A DNA stretch of 64,000 nucleotides, taken from assembly GCA_022432975.1 (NCBI GenBank), contig CM039508.1, positions 22,585,213 to 22,649,212 of the forward strand. Reading direction: 5' to 3'. Positions within the stretch are counted from its first letter, which is position 1, and each line of letters begins with the position of its first letter. Shown piece after piece: positions 35,170 to 50,352 of this stretch. Made by a program: the position numbers and the translations under genes. This DNA comes from Begonia masoniana. Taxonomy: Eukaryota; Streptophyta; Magnoliopsida; Cucurbitales; Begoniaceae. The notes below the pieces were generated by a model. The model did not search any database. It was not told the origin of the DNA and was given only the letters and a program-made list of their open reading frames with translations.

Positions 35170-35462
35170 CATTAGCTTTATCGTTTGAACCTTATGATGT
35201 AGGTGATGAATCTGAAAGGTGAGGATCTCAATCAAAGTAATAATTGCCTAAGATGGTTGTAACAACTCGAGTCTTCCAAACCCGATTGTTACCTATCACA
35301 TAGGACTGGACTAAGAAAATTTTACAAAAAATTGGACATTACTCTCAATAATAAACTTTTATCTTTAAATCCTCGATCATTCGACGGAAAACTCATTAAG
35401 TAAGTAACATTAACAAAAGACAGAATGTTAAAATATTTTGGCTGAGGGAATTGAAAATCAAA
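35170..35462 (+). repeat. Direct duplication spanning the LTR-LTR junction, copy 2
   Basis: Repeats the end of the outer LTR, the GATGG site and the start of the inner LTR, although by position it lies inside the inner LTR. Confidence 0.85.
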
Positions 35463-38458
35463 GAAACATCTACCGATCGCAAACAACAAAGTTTTCTTCT
35501 CGATTCTGTCGATCGGCAAAACGACCAAAACATAATTCTCACTCTATCGATGGTAATAAACAACAACATCTGCCGACGTGACTCATTAAACATCGCCCGA
35601 TAGAAGACTCCTACCGATAAAAATAAACAACATCTACCGATAGAAAAAAAAAAATAAACAACATCTACCTATTGACATGTGCATCCCTCGTGACTCATTA
35701 AACATCACCCGATAGAAGACTTCTACCGATAGAAATAAACAACATCTACCGATAGAAGACATCCTGACTTTTACAGACTTTAACATGACTGACGTAAACT
35801 TGCACAATATAATCCATAGACTCATCCAAAATACGTGTAGCGGAAGACTTAAATAAAACAAATCATTCTATATCCTCATAATTATCCTTAAACTTAGGAA
35901 TTCATTCAGACAAATTTTCAATATCCATCGTTTTAAGAAAAACCATCCTATTTAGACCTCAGTATTCATAATCCTTACTAACATCATAAGAGTAGTAACT
36001 AGGGGTTTAAATCGCCTTTCCAGCCACAAACTGTTACCCTGAGCACCATCCAGCAACCAATCCTAGACATCTTCATTGGGTTTGAAATCCTCACATGATA
36101 ATTGGTCACCTACATCATAAGGTTTAAACTATAAGCCTAATGTTTAATAAGGAGTGCAATACTAACATGTATGCATGTATGCACAGTTGAAAAGAACGCA
36201 TTTTCATAATCATTTCTCGTCACATTCTTGATCATATTCTTGATCATGTTCTTGTTCATGTTCTTGTTCATCGTTTACATCATATGGATTAAGGGAGGAT
36301 TTGTGCTGAAAAAGGGGTTGAAAGTGAAAGTGTACATAGTCCCTTGCGGGCCGTATTCATGGTCCTCCTTTTGGACAGTGACATACGCCAAATCGCCCCC
36401 AACCCTCTCTTAATCCTTGTTACATAAGTTTCATGTTCGTATCTTGATCGTGAAGGAAAACATGCACTTAAAACATTTTCATATGCTTGAAAAGGAAACA
36501 ATCATGAAGCATGAGTATGAGTACTTCTTATTTCATCGGACTAAAAGGACAGATCAATCATTCAACAATAAATCATGTTGCTAACTCACATATCATAACC
36601 ATATAGACAATAATACAAACAGCTTTCGAACATCATAATCAACTTTAACTTAGTACCCTTGTGATGTAGGGCCCTAAAGGCCGGGAATCCTACTCACTTA
36701 CCTGGTTTCCTTAGCAATTTAGGCACTTCTCTTCAGACCTTCTTCACCTAGAACATTTCACATTACAGAGTTAAACAAAATCCTAAAAGTTCTAACCAAA
36801 AATCATATTAGAATCTAACATATATATTTCTAAATCTTCTTAGTCGAGCACCTAGTGTGCGGAGATTAACTTCCAGAACCTAAAATAACCAGATTCAACC
36901 TAGTAACTAACCACAGATTACAAATATCACTTCCATTAGTCTGTCATTGAAGAGTCCGAAACTTAAAGTCTTCGCTCAAAACAGAGCTCTAAGTAACTAA
37001 CCAGCAACTACATTGTCTAAGTCTTACCTAGAGCGTGAATCGTCGGGGGTGTAGACTGAAGAATTGATCATCGATGGAAGAGTAGCTGGGCGAGAGAGAG
37101 CTATGAGGAAAAGGAGGTCGCCGAGAGAGGAATGTCGGCTACAGTGAGGTTTTAATGAGGTTTAAGGATTTCCATTTCCTATATATACTAAGTAAAATCC
37201 TTCTTTATTATGGTTCTACCACCATAAAAATAGAAATTGAATAAGCTTTGGCATTTAAATTCTAAATCGAAAAGATCAATAGTAGAGGTGACAGTTAAAT
37301 CAGCTAAGAAAATCACCTGGCTGAAATTGTCGGGTGTTACAGATGGGTTGCTAGATGGTGCTCATGGCGATGATTTGTGGCTTGGTGGCGATTTTTGACC
37401 CGTGGAGTGTTGCTCGTAGCATGTTTTAATAAGGTTTATGATATTGAAGTATAAGTAAGATAAGGTTTTCTTATGATGATGAATGCTGAGGTTGTCTGGT
37501 ACAATTTCATGTTTAAAAAGGATTTTAAAACTAAAGGTTCATCTGTTTTTTTTAAGTCTTCCGCTACGCATGTTTAAGTTTTTATGAGTAAAATAGTTTT
37601 CATTTGAAATGAGATGTGAGAATATTTAAAGAGTCAGTTCCAGAGAGTAAGCTGAACGTTTGCCAAGGAGGGCGATTGATCGGTTGTCTATGTGTTCTAT
37701 TTTATAAGTAAAAACAATCGTCCAAAGTTATGAATGAGTCATCGTCCATAGTTATAGTAAGATTTGATGAGTGAAAGCAGTCGTCCATGCTGGTAAGCAA
37801 AAACAGTCGTCCATTTTGTAAGTGAAGATAGTCGTCCACTCCGTGGACGATAACGTTTATGAACGTTGACATTGTGGACAATAAAGTCCGTGGACGACGA
37901 GTCTGGGTAACCCGTTAATGATGAAGTCACGTGGACCGTGGTCCATAAAGTCATGTGGTCTGTGGACAAAGTATCGTCCGAAGTTATCGTCCATTATAAT
38001 GTCGACTAGAACGATGTCGTTTGAAGTGATAGCGTCTGTGGACGATAACGACTAAGTAGTCTGTGGACGATAATAACTAATTAGTCAGTGGACGATAAAG
38101 TCTGAGTATTCCATGGATGATAGTCTGCGAACGATAACAACTGTGCTATCTGTAAACGATGATGTCTAAGTAGTCCGTGGATGATAAAGCCGCCTGACCT
38201 TGTAGATAAGATTGTTGCCCGAGTTATGCCGTTCAACTCTGTGGATGAGTGCGCTATCAGATTTATGAAAGAGTCGAGTTCAGAGAATTTAAGGTCTTAG
38301 TTTGTTGTTCTTTTACTTGTCAACGAGTTTTTAAAGCAAAAGTTTACAAGTAGTTGTTCTAAGATTTAAATGACTGAGTTATGTTGCCTGAGTTGAATGT
38401 TCACGAGTTTTTTTTTTTTTTTTAAAATATATCCTTAGTTTCGGGTTGTTATAGGAAT

Positions 38459-38890
38459 AACTCATGTTTGTAATGGCTCGGTACAAATCTTTTCTTCATT
38501 AGGGCCTTCATGACCCTCCAAGTCGTGATAGGTTCTTCTCTATCTCTTCTCGTTTGAGCTTTTAAGATTTTCCCACCATAGACTCGCGTAGCCAGATAAC
38601 TCAAGTGGTACTAATTGAAGTTTCACCTTTTCTTAGTAACCATAGTAATCAAAAACTTTTTCCACCTTATCTACCCAGTCTAAAAACACATCTCTATTAC
38701 AAGTCTCACTAAATGGAAGAATGGATAACTTGATATGTTTTAAATTCTCATTGTGCCCTCATCTATTTGGTGCAAAAGTAAACTCCTCATCTTTGGAATC
38801 GATATCAACCACAAACTCTTCACGTTGGAATCTTCTCCTAGGATGCTCGGTCCTTCTCCCTCACTATGACCTAGAAGGTGATGTCGTAAA
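38459..38890 (-). pseudogene. Ty3/gypsy gag, N-terminal half (interrupted)
   Basis: Minus strand reading down from about 38890: RRFQREEFVVDIDSKDEE, IKLSILPFSETCNRDVFLDWVDKVEKVFDYYGY, stop, KVKLQLVPLELSGYASLWWENL, a stop/frame change, ITTWRVMKALMKKRFVPSHYKHEL. These are the standard capsid landmarks (WW..L, TW..MK..M..RFVP..Y). It continues in 32893-32396 after removal of the solo LTR. Confidence 0.85.
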
Positions 38891-39644
38891 GGTTAGTCGA
38901 CTAAATGCAATAGAGATTTACGTGCATGATCAATAATAAATGTATGAAAGAACATGGAAGCATGCAATAAAATTGTATTTTAAAATTGAAAGAGAAATAT
39001 CGATAGAGCTTGTGGATACGCACTATACTTTAGTGCATAAATAAAAGTCACTAACACAACAATATAATATCTCAGTGAAAAAAAAAGAGTCAATCAAAGA
39101 CTTCAAACACATTATGCCCAAAGTATAAGGAAAAGACGATACTCAATGATCGCAATAATATAATAACATCGATCAAGTTTAGCATTTCGCACTCATTGAC
39201 ACAACCTATTATTCTATTTTCATAACAAGAAGCACATTCTCCAATGGTCGAACGTAAGTAACAAATAATAATGTGCGTAACACATTCCCTAATGATCAAA
39301 CTTAATTCATGTAATTGAGTTGATCAACAGTTTAAAATAATATGAGCGTTCTCAAAAAATATGGAAACATGTCTCAAAATTATGCACTGTACAAAAAGTA
39401 AACCTCTACCTCAACCAGGTCTACCAATGTCAAAACATAAGTATCAAAAAATCCAAGAAAGCCTAATTTTTTGTCAAGCCTTGAAACCTATAAATATATA
39501 TTCATTAATATTCTTCTAAAATTTCCAAACAATTGTTTAACCCACAACTAGGATATGAATAAACTCAAAAGAATCAAATGGGTTAAAAATCCAATTTGGC
39601 CCAATCTTGCTCAAAAGCCGCGATATAATAAACAGAAGCACAGG
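38891..39644. other. No gene recognised
   Basis: AT-rich stretch upstream (in minus direction) of the gag remnant, perhaps its 5' leader. No primer site or LTR end for that element was found. Confidence 0.4.
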
Positions 39645-39649
39645 CGCCG

Positions 39650-39707
39650 TGTGACGACCCCAACCCCGTCAGGGCCGCCACGGCCTAGCCGTTACATACA
39701 TTTCATT
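39650..39707 (+). repeat. Terminal inverted repeat of the solo LTR (left)
   Basis: 58 bp, reverse complement of 43606-43663 with about four mismatches. Includes GTCAGGGCCGCCACGGCC. Confidence 0.9.
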
Positions 39708-41380
39708 TAATTTTAATAAAAAGCCAAATACCCTCCCCCTACCACGTTATTCTCCTTCTGCAGAAAGGAGAAAATTTTCTCCCTTAAGCAATTTTGCTCC
39801 CCTCCCACGACGATTCTTTCCATCGGCCGATTCTCCTCCTCCGATCAACGATTTTCTTCCCGTTTTCTTCCACAATCGATACTCTAGGTAAGATTCTATA
39901 GTTTTAGACGGTTATTTTTCAGTTTTTAGGGTTGCTAACAGTTAGGGCTTTGATTAGGGTTTTATTGAAATTGTCGATTTATGTTAGAAATGGTTAGGTT
40001 TATCGTATTAATGCCTATTGATAGAGTATTTATTACTATTGGTGAAAGTTAAGTTGAATTAATAGTTATTGTTAGATTTTGGTGGTTGGAAAGGTTGAGA
40101 AACACCATTAATGGAGGTTTAGAGGATTGCAAGCGCGAATTGCTCAATGAAATGCCTGAATGAAGTAAATTGAGATTTTTAGGAGATTACCTTAGCTAGG
40201 AGTTTTGTTTTGTTTTGGAATTTGGTTGTTAGGATAGATTTTAACGACAAATTGTGAATTGGCTTAGGTGAACAAAGCTCACGGACGGCACTCGGTTTGC
40301 TGAGAACGCCAGGTAAGTTCTCGTGACTTACTGTGGCCGATAGGCCTACACCATACGTCGGTTTTGATTGTTGAGGATACTTGGTGCAATGAATGTTTAT
40401 ATGCTTTTGGATGGGTAGCCTAGGTTTAGTCGTTTTATAGGTTATGTTTATGTGGTGTTTTGATGGTACTCACGTTCTTTATGCTTATGTTATGCACTTA
40501 ATTGTCCATGCATCATCGTTTTATAAAATGACATGAAAATGAATTTATGCATTGATTTCATGAAAAATGAAATGTAAGGAATGAAGGTATAGTATCATGT
40601 AAACAACCCCTCATGGTGGTTATCGGGGTGAGGTTCAGACCTGACGTTCCTTGATGAGCGAGTTTTCCTCCCTTTAGATGGTGTGGGCTATCTAACCACT
40701 TGATGTGCCCTATCCATCTGCCGAGTGATATGCTCCGATAACCAAAGACTGTCATGTACTGAAAAAGGAATGAATGGACTGAATTCATAAAAATTGCATA
40801 TGCATGATCACACATTGTCATTTACGTAGAATTTACTGAGTTTTATCTCATAGGCGTCTCTATGGTGTAGGTGAACTCGAGGAAGGTGAGGATGACGTTC
40901 CCCAACAAGTGGAACGAGCAGATTGAAGAAGGATGCCCGTGGGAGTGCGCTGAGTAGTGGACCCGATTTTGACCCATGGGAACGAACATATAGGTATTTT
41001 GGGTAAGTTAGGTAGAAATGATATGGAAAATATATAGAGAGTTTATTTTGGGATGATTAGCAACTAGTTGAAAATATTGATGTTGATAATGGTTTTGTGG
41101 ATGGATTATATAGTTGGGTTTACGTTTTAGATGATTTGTGAGCTTCCGTTGCATATATTTGATGTTGATGATATAATATAGGTTTTGGGTCGGGTTTGAG
41201 AATTGGAGTGCGTTTAATCTCACGTAAATGTGATATGTTAGGTGAAGATAGACATATTGATGAATTGAGAATTTTATATGGATGAAATGATTATCCAATT
41301 TTGACCCGTGGGAACGAACATATAGGAATTTTATATGGAAGTGTTATTAGGTAAAAGTTGATGAAATGACGAAGGAATGG

Positions 41381-43089
41381 GCGATCGGCGCCCATGGCCG
41401 ATCGATCGGCGCCCATGGCCGATCGATCGGCGCCCATGGCCGATCGATCGGCGCCCATGGCCGATCGATCGGCGCCCATGGCCGATCGATCGGCGCCCAT
41501 GGCCGATCGATCGGCGCCCATGGCCGATCGATCGGCGCCCATGGCCGATCGATCGGCGCCCATGGCCGATCGATCGGCGCCCATGGCCGATCGATCGGCG
41601 CCCATGGCCGATCGATCGGCGCCCATGGCCGATCGATCGGCGCCCATGGCCGATCGATCGGCGCCCATGGCCGATCGATCGGCGCCCATGGCCGATCGAT
41701 CGGCGCCCATGGCCGATCGATCGGCGCCCATGGCCGATCGATCGGCGCCCATGGCCGATCGATCGGCGCCCATGGCCGATCGATCGGCGCCCATGGCCGA
41801 TCGATCGGCGCCCATGGCCGATCGATCGGCGCCCATGGCCGATCGATCGGCGCCCATGGCCGATCGATCGGCGCCCATGGCCGATCGATCGGCGCCCATG
41901 GCCGATCGATCGGCGCCCATGGCCGATCGATCGGCGCCCATGGCCGATCGATCGGCGCCCATGGCCGATCGATCGGCGCCCATGGCCGATCGATCGGCGC
42001 CCATGGCCGATCGATCGGCGCCCATGGCCGATCGATCGGCGCCCATGGCCGATCGATCGGCGCCCATGGCCGATCGATCGGCGCCCATGGCCGATCGATC
42101 GGCGCCCATGGCCGATCGATCGGCGCCCATGGCCGATCGATCGGCGCCCATGGCCGATCGATCGGCGCCCATGGCCGATCGATCGGCGCCCATGGCCGAT
42201 CGATCGGCGCCCATGGCCGATCGATCGGCGCCCATGGCCGATCGATCGGCGCCCATGGCCGATCGATCGGCGCCCATGGCCGATCGATCGGCGCCCATGG
42301 CCGATCGATCGGCGCCCATGGCCGATCGATCGGCGCCCATGGCCGATCGATCGGCGCCCATGGCCGATCGATCGGCGCCCATGGCCGATCGATCGGCGCC
42401 CATGGCCGATCGATCGGCGCCCATGGCCGATCGATCGGCGCCCATGGCCGATCGATCGGCGCCCATGGCCGATCGATCGGCGCCCATGGCCGATCGATCG
42501 GCGCCCATGGCCGATCGATCGGCGCCCATGGCCGATCGATCGGCGCCCATGGCCGATCGATCGGCGCCCATGGCCGATCGATCGGCGCCCATGGCCGATC
42601 GATCGGCGCCCATGGCCGATCGATCGGCGCCCATGGCCGATCGATCGGCGCCCATGGCCGATCGATCGGCGCCCATGGCCGATCGATCGGCGCCCATGGC
42701 CGATCGATCGGCGCCCATGGCCGATCGATCGGCGCCCATGGCCGATCGATCGGCGCCCATGGCCGATCGATCGGCGCCCATGGCCGATCGATCGGCGCCC
42801 ATGGCCGATCGATCGGCGCCCATGGCCGATCGATCGGCGCCCATGGCCGATCGATCGGCGCCCATGGCCGATCGATCGGCGCCCATGGCCGATCGATCGG
42901 CGCCCATGGCCGATCGATCGGCGCCCATGGCCGATCGATCGGCGCCCATGGCCGATCGATCGGCGCCCATGGCCGATCGATCGGCGCCCATGGCCGATCG
43001 ATCGGCGCCCATGGCCGATCGATCGGCGCCCATGGCCGATCGATCGGCGCCCATGGCCGATCGATCGGCGCCCATGGCCGATCGATCGG
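41381..43089 (+). repeat. 21-bp tandem array, about 81 copies, palindromic unit
   Basis: Unit made of GCCCATGG followed by CCGATCGATCGG; copies look perfect. CCGATCGATCGG and GGCGCC, CCATGG are palindromes. Open frames of 568-690 codons on both strands are by-products of a 21-bp (7-codon) unit. Confidence 0.95.
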
Positions 43090-43140
43090 AAAAATGCTAG
43101 GCATTCTGGTGAAAAACCAGAACGATGGTCGATCGATCGG

Positions 43141-43400
43141 CTATCGTTGGGCACTAGGCGCGCAGCGCGCGCGCCAGGTGCGGTGAGGCGCGCGGAAAGG
43201 CATGCGGGGGAAGCGTGCGGGGGAAGCGTGCGGGGTAGGCGCGCAGTGAGGCTCGTGGGAGGCGCGCGAGGGAAGTGCAGTGCGTGCGCGGCACGGGCGC
43301 GCGGTGTGCGTGCGCGGCACGGGCCCGTTGCCGTGCGCCCGCGGTGTGCGCGCAGCATGCGCGCATGGTGCGCGAGGGGCGCGCGTCGAATGCTGGGCAC
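43141..43400 (+). other. GC-rich, CpG-dense LTR tail
   Basis: About 260 bp dominated by GCGCGC, GTGCG and GGCGCGC words in an otherwise AT-rich window. It sits between the 21-bp array and the LTR end. A hairpin TTCTGGTGAAAAACCAGAA lies just before at about 43104-43122. Confidence 0.7.
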
Positions 43401-43605
43401 GCCTCACGAATGTCACTCCTTATGTTTTGATGTCCTAAACCTCAATTGATATTTTCCGACCTTAGACGAGTCGTTTTAGATACGTTTTAAATTAGACCCT
43501 AAATGTCGATAGAGGTGGATTGAGTGTCTAAGTCCATTCTCTAATGTATGATGAAGAAAAAGGAAATGAAATGAAAAAAAATTTTATGTGAACGGTCGAG
43601 GGTAG

Positions 43606-43663
43606 AATGAAATGTATGTCACGGTTAGGCCGTGGCGGCCCTGACGGGGTCGGGGTCGTCACA
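43606..43663 (-). repeat. Terminal inverted repeat of the solo LTR (right)
   Basis: Partner of 39650-39707; includes GGCCGTGGCGGCCCTGAC and ends GTCGTCACA. Confidence 0.9.
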
Positions 43664-43673
43664 CGCCGCAACA

Positions 43674-45514
<1,841 letters not shown>

Positions 45515-45523
<9 letters not shown>

Positions 45524-45622
45524 CCGAACCGAACCGAACCGAACCGAACCGAACCGAACCGAACCGAACCGAACCGAACCGAACCGAACCGAACCGAACC
45601 GAACCGAACCGAACCGAACCGA
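45515..45622 (+). repeat. (CCGAA)n array, about 21 copies
   Basis: Perfect GAACC pentamer run. Natural degenerate ACCGAAACCGAACCG sequence follows the second duplication copy at 46015. Confidence 0.95.
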
Positions 45623-45794
45623 AACCGATGAAACAGGTTCGGTTCGGATCGGTTTTGACCATTTGGAAACCGATCTTCGGTTTCATTTTGTAGGAACCGC
45701 TTAATTAGGTTCGGTTTTTGGTTTGGATCGGTCAAAACCAATACAAACCGAATCGAACCAGTTTTGCACAAAAGAATTTTAATTATTAAAAAAA

Positions 45795-46021
45795 TAATAA
45801 TAATAAATAAAGAATCTTTTTAATAATTAAAATTGCTTTGGTTATAATATTACTTTTATTTACTAAAAAGATTTATTGTGATTTTGACTTTACTTTTCGT
45901 TTTTTATTCTTCTAATACATTTTTGTTTTTTTATATTTGACTATATATCTAATTGTTTTTTATCTCCTCCAATTTAAATTTACATTATTTAAATTTTTAG
46001 AAAATAAGTTGTAGAACCGAA
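45795..46021 (+). repeat. Direct duplication, copy 2
   Basis: Second copy of 45297-45523, followed by the natural CCGAA-rich sequence. Confidence 0.9.
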
Positions 46022-46170
46022 ACCGAACCGAAACTTTCGGTTCGGTTCTGGTTCGGTTTTGGTATGTTAAAAGACCGGTTTCGGTTCGGTAAATTCAAAA
46101 CCAAAACCGATCGGTTCGGTTCGGTTCCTCCCCAAAACAGAATCGAAACCGGTTTTGCACACCCCTAGTA
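46013..46170. mobile_element. CCGAA-rich foldback, hAT-type MITE end suspected
   Basis: The stretch alternates ACCGAAC and GTTCGGT words and ends TTTTGCACACCCCTA. The reverse complement TAGGGGTGTGCAAAA is typical of plant hAT non-autonomous element ends. The other end and a target duplication were not found. Confidence 0.35.
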
Positions 46171-46459
46171 ACAATTAGATCAATATCTCTTGTAAAAAGT
46201 CCAAAATTTTATCAACACCATGAAGAATATTGTAGGAGTTTGACTAACCTTTTCTAATTCTCTGGTTACGATAGACATGGAATCTCTTTCATGTCTCTTT
46301 CTCTTCTAAAATGAAAAAATTGTAATATGAATTAAATATTCAAATTAAAAATATGAATTTCTCCATAGGTGATGAAAATTAACTTACCCTTTCAATCCAA
46401 TTACCTCAAAATCTCCGAAAATTATTTATTCCCTGATCTATCATTCTCCACACAACCAG

Positions 46460-46760
46460 CGACCTCAACAGTGCTCCCACGTAAATTAGGTTTTCTGGAA
46501 GAAAAATACAGGCTCGCTCATGGAAAGCTCACACTCACTAAGCCTTAACCGCCCCCAATAAAATTTTGAAATAATAAAATTAAAGCTTAGGAATTTGCCT
46601 TTAAAATATTTGGGTCTTACATTCTCTCCCATTTTAAAACTTTTGTCCCAGGAATTTAAAACCACCCTTCCAAACAAGTGGGGTTTCTTTGCCACCATCT
46701 CAAGTTCAACCTCCTAAGTTGGTTTTCTTTCTCATTGTGGCTCTTCTTTTTTACAAAATG
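46460..46760 (-). pseudogene. 3' end of a minus-strand gypsy element: purine tract and LTR start
   Basis: On the minus strand AAAATGGGAGAGAA (46634-46622) precedes TGTAAGACCCAAATATTTT (from 46621), the normal purine tract/LTR junction of a plant gypsy element. About 140 bp of pol 3' end precede it and 160 bp of LTR follow. Only this junction is recognisable. Confidence 0.55.
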
Positions 46761-47066
46761 AGAGGGGTAGAACTCATTCCAAAAACTAAATCAAGAATTA
46801 AGTGAATTCCCTCTTATTATATATAGGACCTTTGTTTTCTTCTCTGTCGATGTGAGATATTCAACATCCGCCCACACGTTTAGCGAGTTAGGTAATGTGG
46901 AGTCCTTACATCGTACAGAGTTTTTGACTATAATACCATGACAAAATGAAAGGAGTACAACTCATTCTAAAAGCTAACTCAAAGATTTGAATAAATTCTC
47001 TCCTATTATATACAGGACTTTTACTTTCTTCTCTATCGATGTGGGATATTCAATACTACTAAACCC
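46742..47066 (+). repeat. Diverged tandem duplication, about 120 bp per copy
   Basis: ACAAAATGA...ACTCATTC and CTATCGATGTGGGATATTCAA-like text appear at 46754-46864 and 46942-47056 with about 15-20 percent differences. The differences are substitutions, so the duplication is old. Confidence 0.7.
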
Positions 47067-47110
47067 CAAACCAAAGTATGTGACAATGATAAAGTATTCG
47101 AATCGCACAA

Positions 47111-48881
<1,771 letters not shown>

Positions 48882-49010
48882 AAACATAACTCTTTAAAAC
48901 GTTGACAGAGGGAGAGGGAGTTTCGGGTGTAGAAATTTAAAACAGGTTTCAATAATGGATAACAGAACAGAAATTAGCATAAGGCTGACGGAGGAGGAAA
49001 CAGGAAACGT

Positions 49011-50352
49011 TGGCGGAAGACTTATGCTGACATCAGCCGGAAGACATATTTACACTGGCGGAAGACTTATGCTGACATCAGCCGGAAGACATATTTACAC
49101 TGGCGGAAGACTTATGCTGACATCAGCCGGAAGACATATTTACACTGGCGGAAGACTTATGCTGACATCAGCCGGAAGACATATTTACACTGGCGGAAGA
49201 CTTATGCTGACATCAGCCGGAAGACATATTTACACTGGCGGAAGACTTATGCTGACATCAGCCGGAAGACATATTTACACTGGCGGAAGACTTATGCTGA
49301 CATCAGCCGGAAGACATATTTACACTGGCGGAAGACTTATGCTGACATCAGCCGGAAGACATATTTACACTGGCGGAAGACTTGGGTGACGTCGACCTGA
49401 AGACGGGGTTTTAAACTGGGCGGAAGACTTATGCTGACATCAGCCGGAAGACATATTTACACTGGCGGAAGACTTGGGTGACGTCGACCTGAAGACGGGG
49501 TTTTAAACTGGGCGGAAGACTTATGCTGACATCAGCCGGAAGACATATTTACACTGGCGGAAGACTTGGGTGACGTCGACCTGAAGACGGGGTTTTAAAC
49601 TGGGCGGAAGACTTATGCTGACATCAGCCGGAAGACATATTTACACTGGCGGAAGACTTATGCTGACATCAGCCGGAAGACATATTTACACTGGCGGAAG
49701 ACTTATGCTGACATCAGCCGGAAGACATATTTACACTGGCGGAAGACTTATGCTGACATCAGCCGGAAGACATATTTACACTGGCGGAAGACTTGGGTGA
49801 CGTCGACCTGAAGACGGGGTTTTAAACTGGGCGGAAGACTTATGCTGACATCAGCCGGAAGACATATTTACACTGGCGGAAGACTTATGCTGACATCAGC
49901 CGGAAGATGGATGACGTCAGCCGGAAGATGGATGACGTCAGCCGGAAGATGGATGACGTCAGCCGGAAGATGGATGACGTCAGCCGGAAGATGGATGACG
50001 TCAGCCGGAAGATATAGACAGAAACTGTGAATGAACTGGGCGGAAGACTTGGGTGACGTCGACCTGAAGACGGGGTTTTAAACTGGGCGGAAGACTTATG
50101 CTGACATCAGCCGGAAGACATATTTACACTGGCGGAAGACTTATGCTGACATCAGCCGGAAGACATATTTACACTGGCGGAAGACTTATGCTGACATCAG
50201 CCGGAAGACATATTTACACTGGCGGAAGACTTATGCTGACATCAGCCGGAAGACATATTTACACTGGCGGAAGACTTATGCTGACATCAGCCGGAAGACA
50301 TATTTACACTGGCGGAAGACTTATGCTGACATCAGCCGGAAGACATATTTAC
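49011..50352 (-). repeat. 45-bp tandem array with higher-order variants
   Basis: Main unit holds GGCGGAAGACTTATGCTGAC and CAGCCGGAAGACATATTT. Eight copies, then units with GACTTGGGTGACGTCGACC and GGGGTTTTAAACTGG alternate with single or fourfold main units, a 21-bp sub-array (49907-50010, ATGACGTCAGCCGGAAG), and six more main units. The unit is in frame (15 codons) but has no start context of a gene. Confidence 0.92.

Larger units (their letters stand above)
34469..37341 (-). mobile_element. Solo LTR nested in the outer solo LTR (minus strand)
   Basis: On the minus strand it starts TGTAACACCCGAC at 37341 and ends GAGTTGTTACA at 34469. Target duplication GATGG at 34464-34468 and 37342-37346. 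The outer LTR resumes exactly after it (GGTTGCTAGATGGTGCTC). It has CTCTAG/GTAAGA near 37030, a 46-nt putative exon (36702-36747), and an acceptor-like GATGTAG near 36108. It contains the 23-bp array and a duplicated piece that includes part of the outer LTR, which is odd. Confidence 0.85.
32894..38453 (+). mobile_element. Solo LTR inserted in the gag pseudogene (outer)
   Basis: Begins TGTAACAACCAGC and ends GGGTTGTTATA (final CA changed to TA). Flanked by GGAAT at 32889-32893 and 38454-38458. Within it are CTCTAG/GTAAGATT (33225), a putative 46-nt exon (33598-33643) and an acceptor-like ATGTAG (34416). It is split at 34468/37342 by a second LTR of the same family in the other direction. No internal retrotransposon region remains, so it formed by LTR-LTR recombination. 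Confidence 0.85.
39650..43663 (+). mobile_element. Solo LTR with 58-bp inverted ends
   Basis: Begins TGTGACGACCCC and ends GGGGTCGTCACA, flanked by CGCCG (39645-39649 and 43664-43668). From about 39710 it follows the 28882 LTR (TTTAATAAAAA, CTCTAG/GTAAGATTCT at 39888), then a 45-nt putative exon (40268-40312), acceptor-like GTGTAG at 40869, and GCCCGTGGGAGTGCGCTGAGTAG, as in the 12173 LTR. The first 390 bp or so of that family's LTR are absent and replaced by an inverted copy of its own 3' end. It contains the 21-bp array and a GC-rich tail (43141-43400). Confidence 0.85.

Noticed and set aside
41291..43449. Open frames of 568-690 codons on both strands
   Set aside because: By-products of a 21-bp array without stop codons; all frames on both strands give 7-residue repeats.
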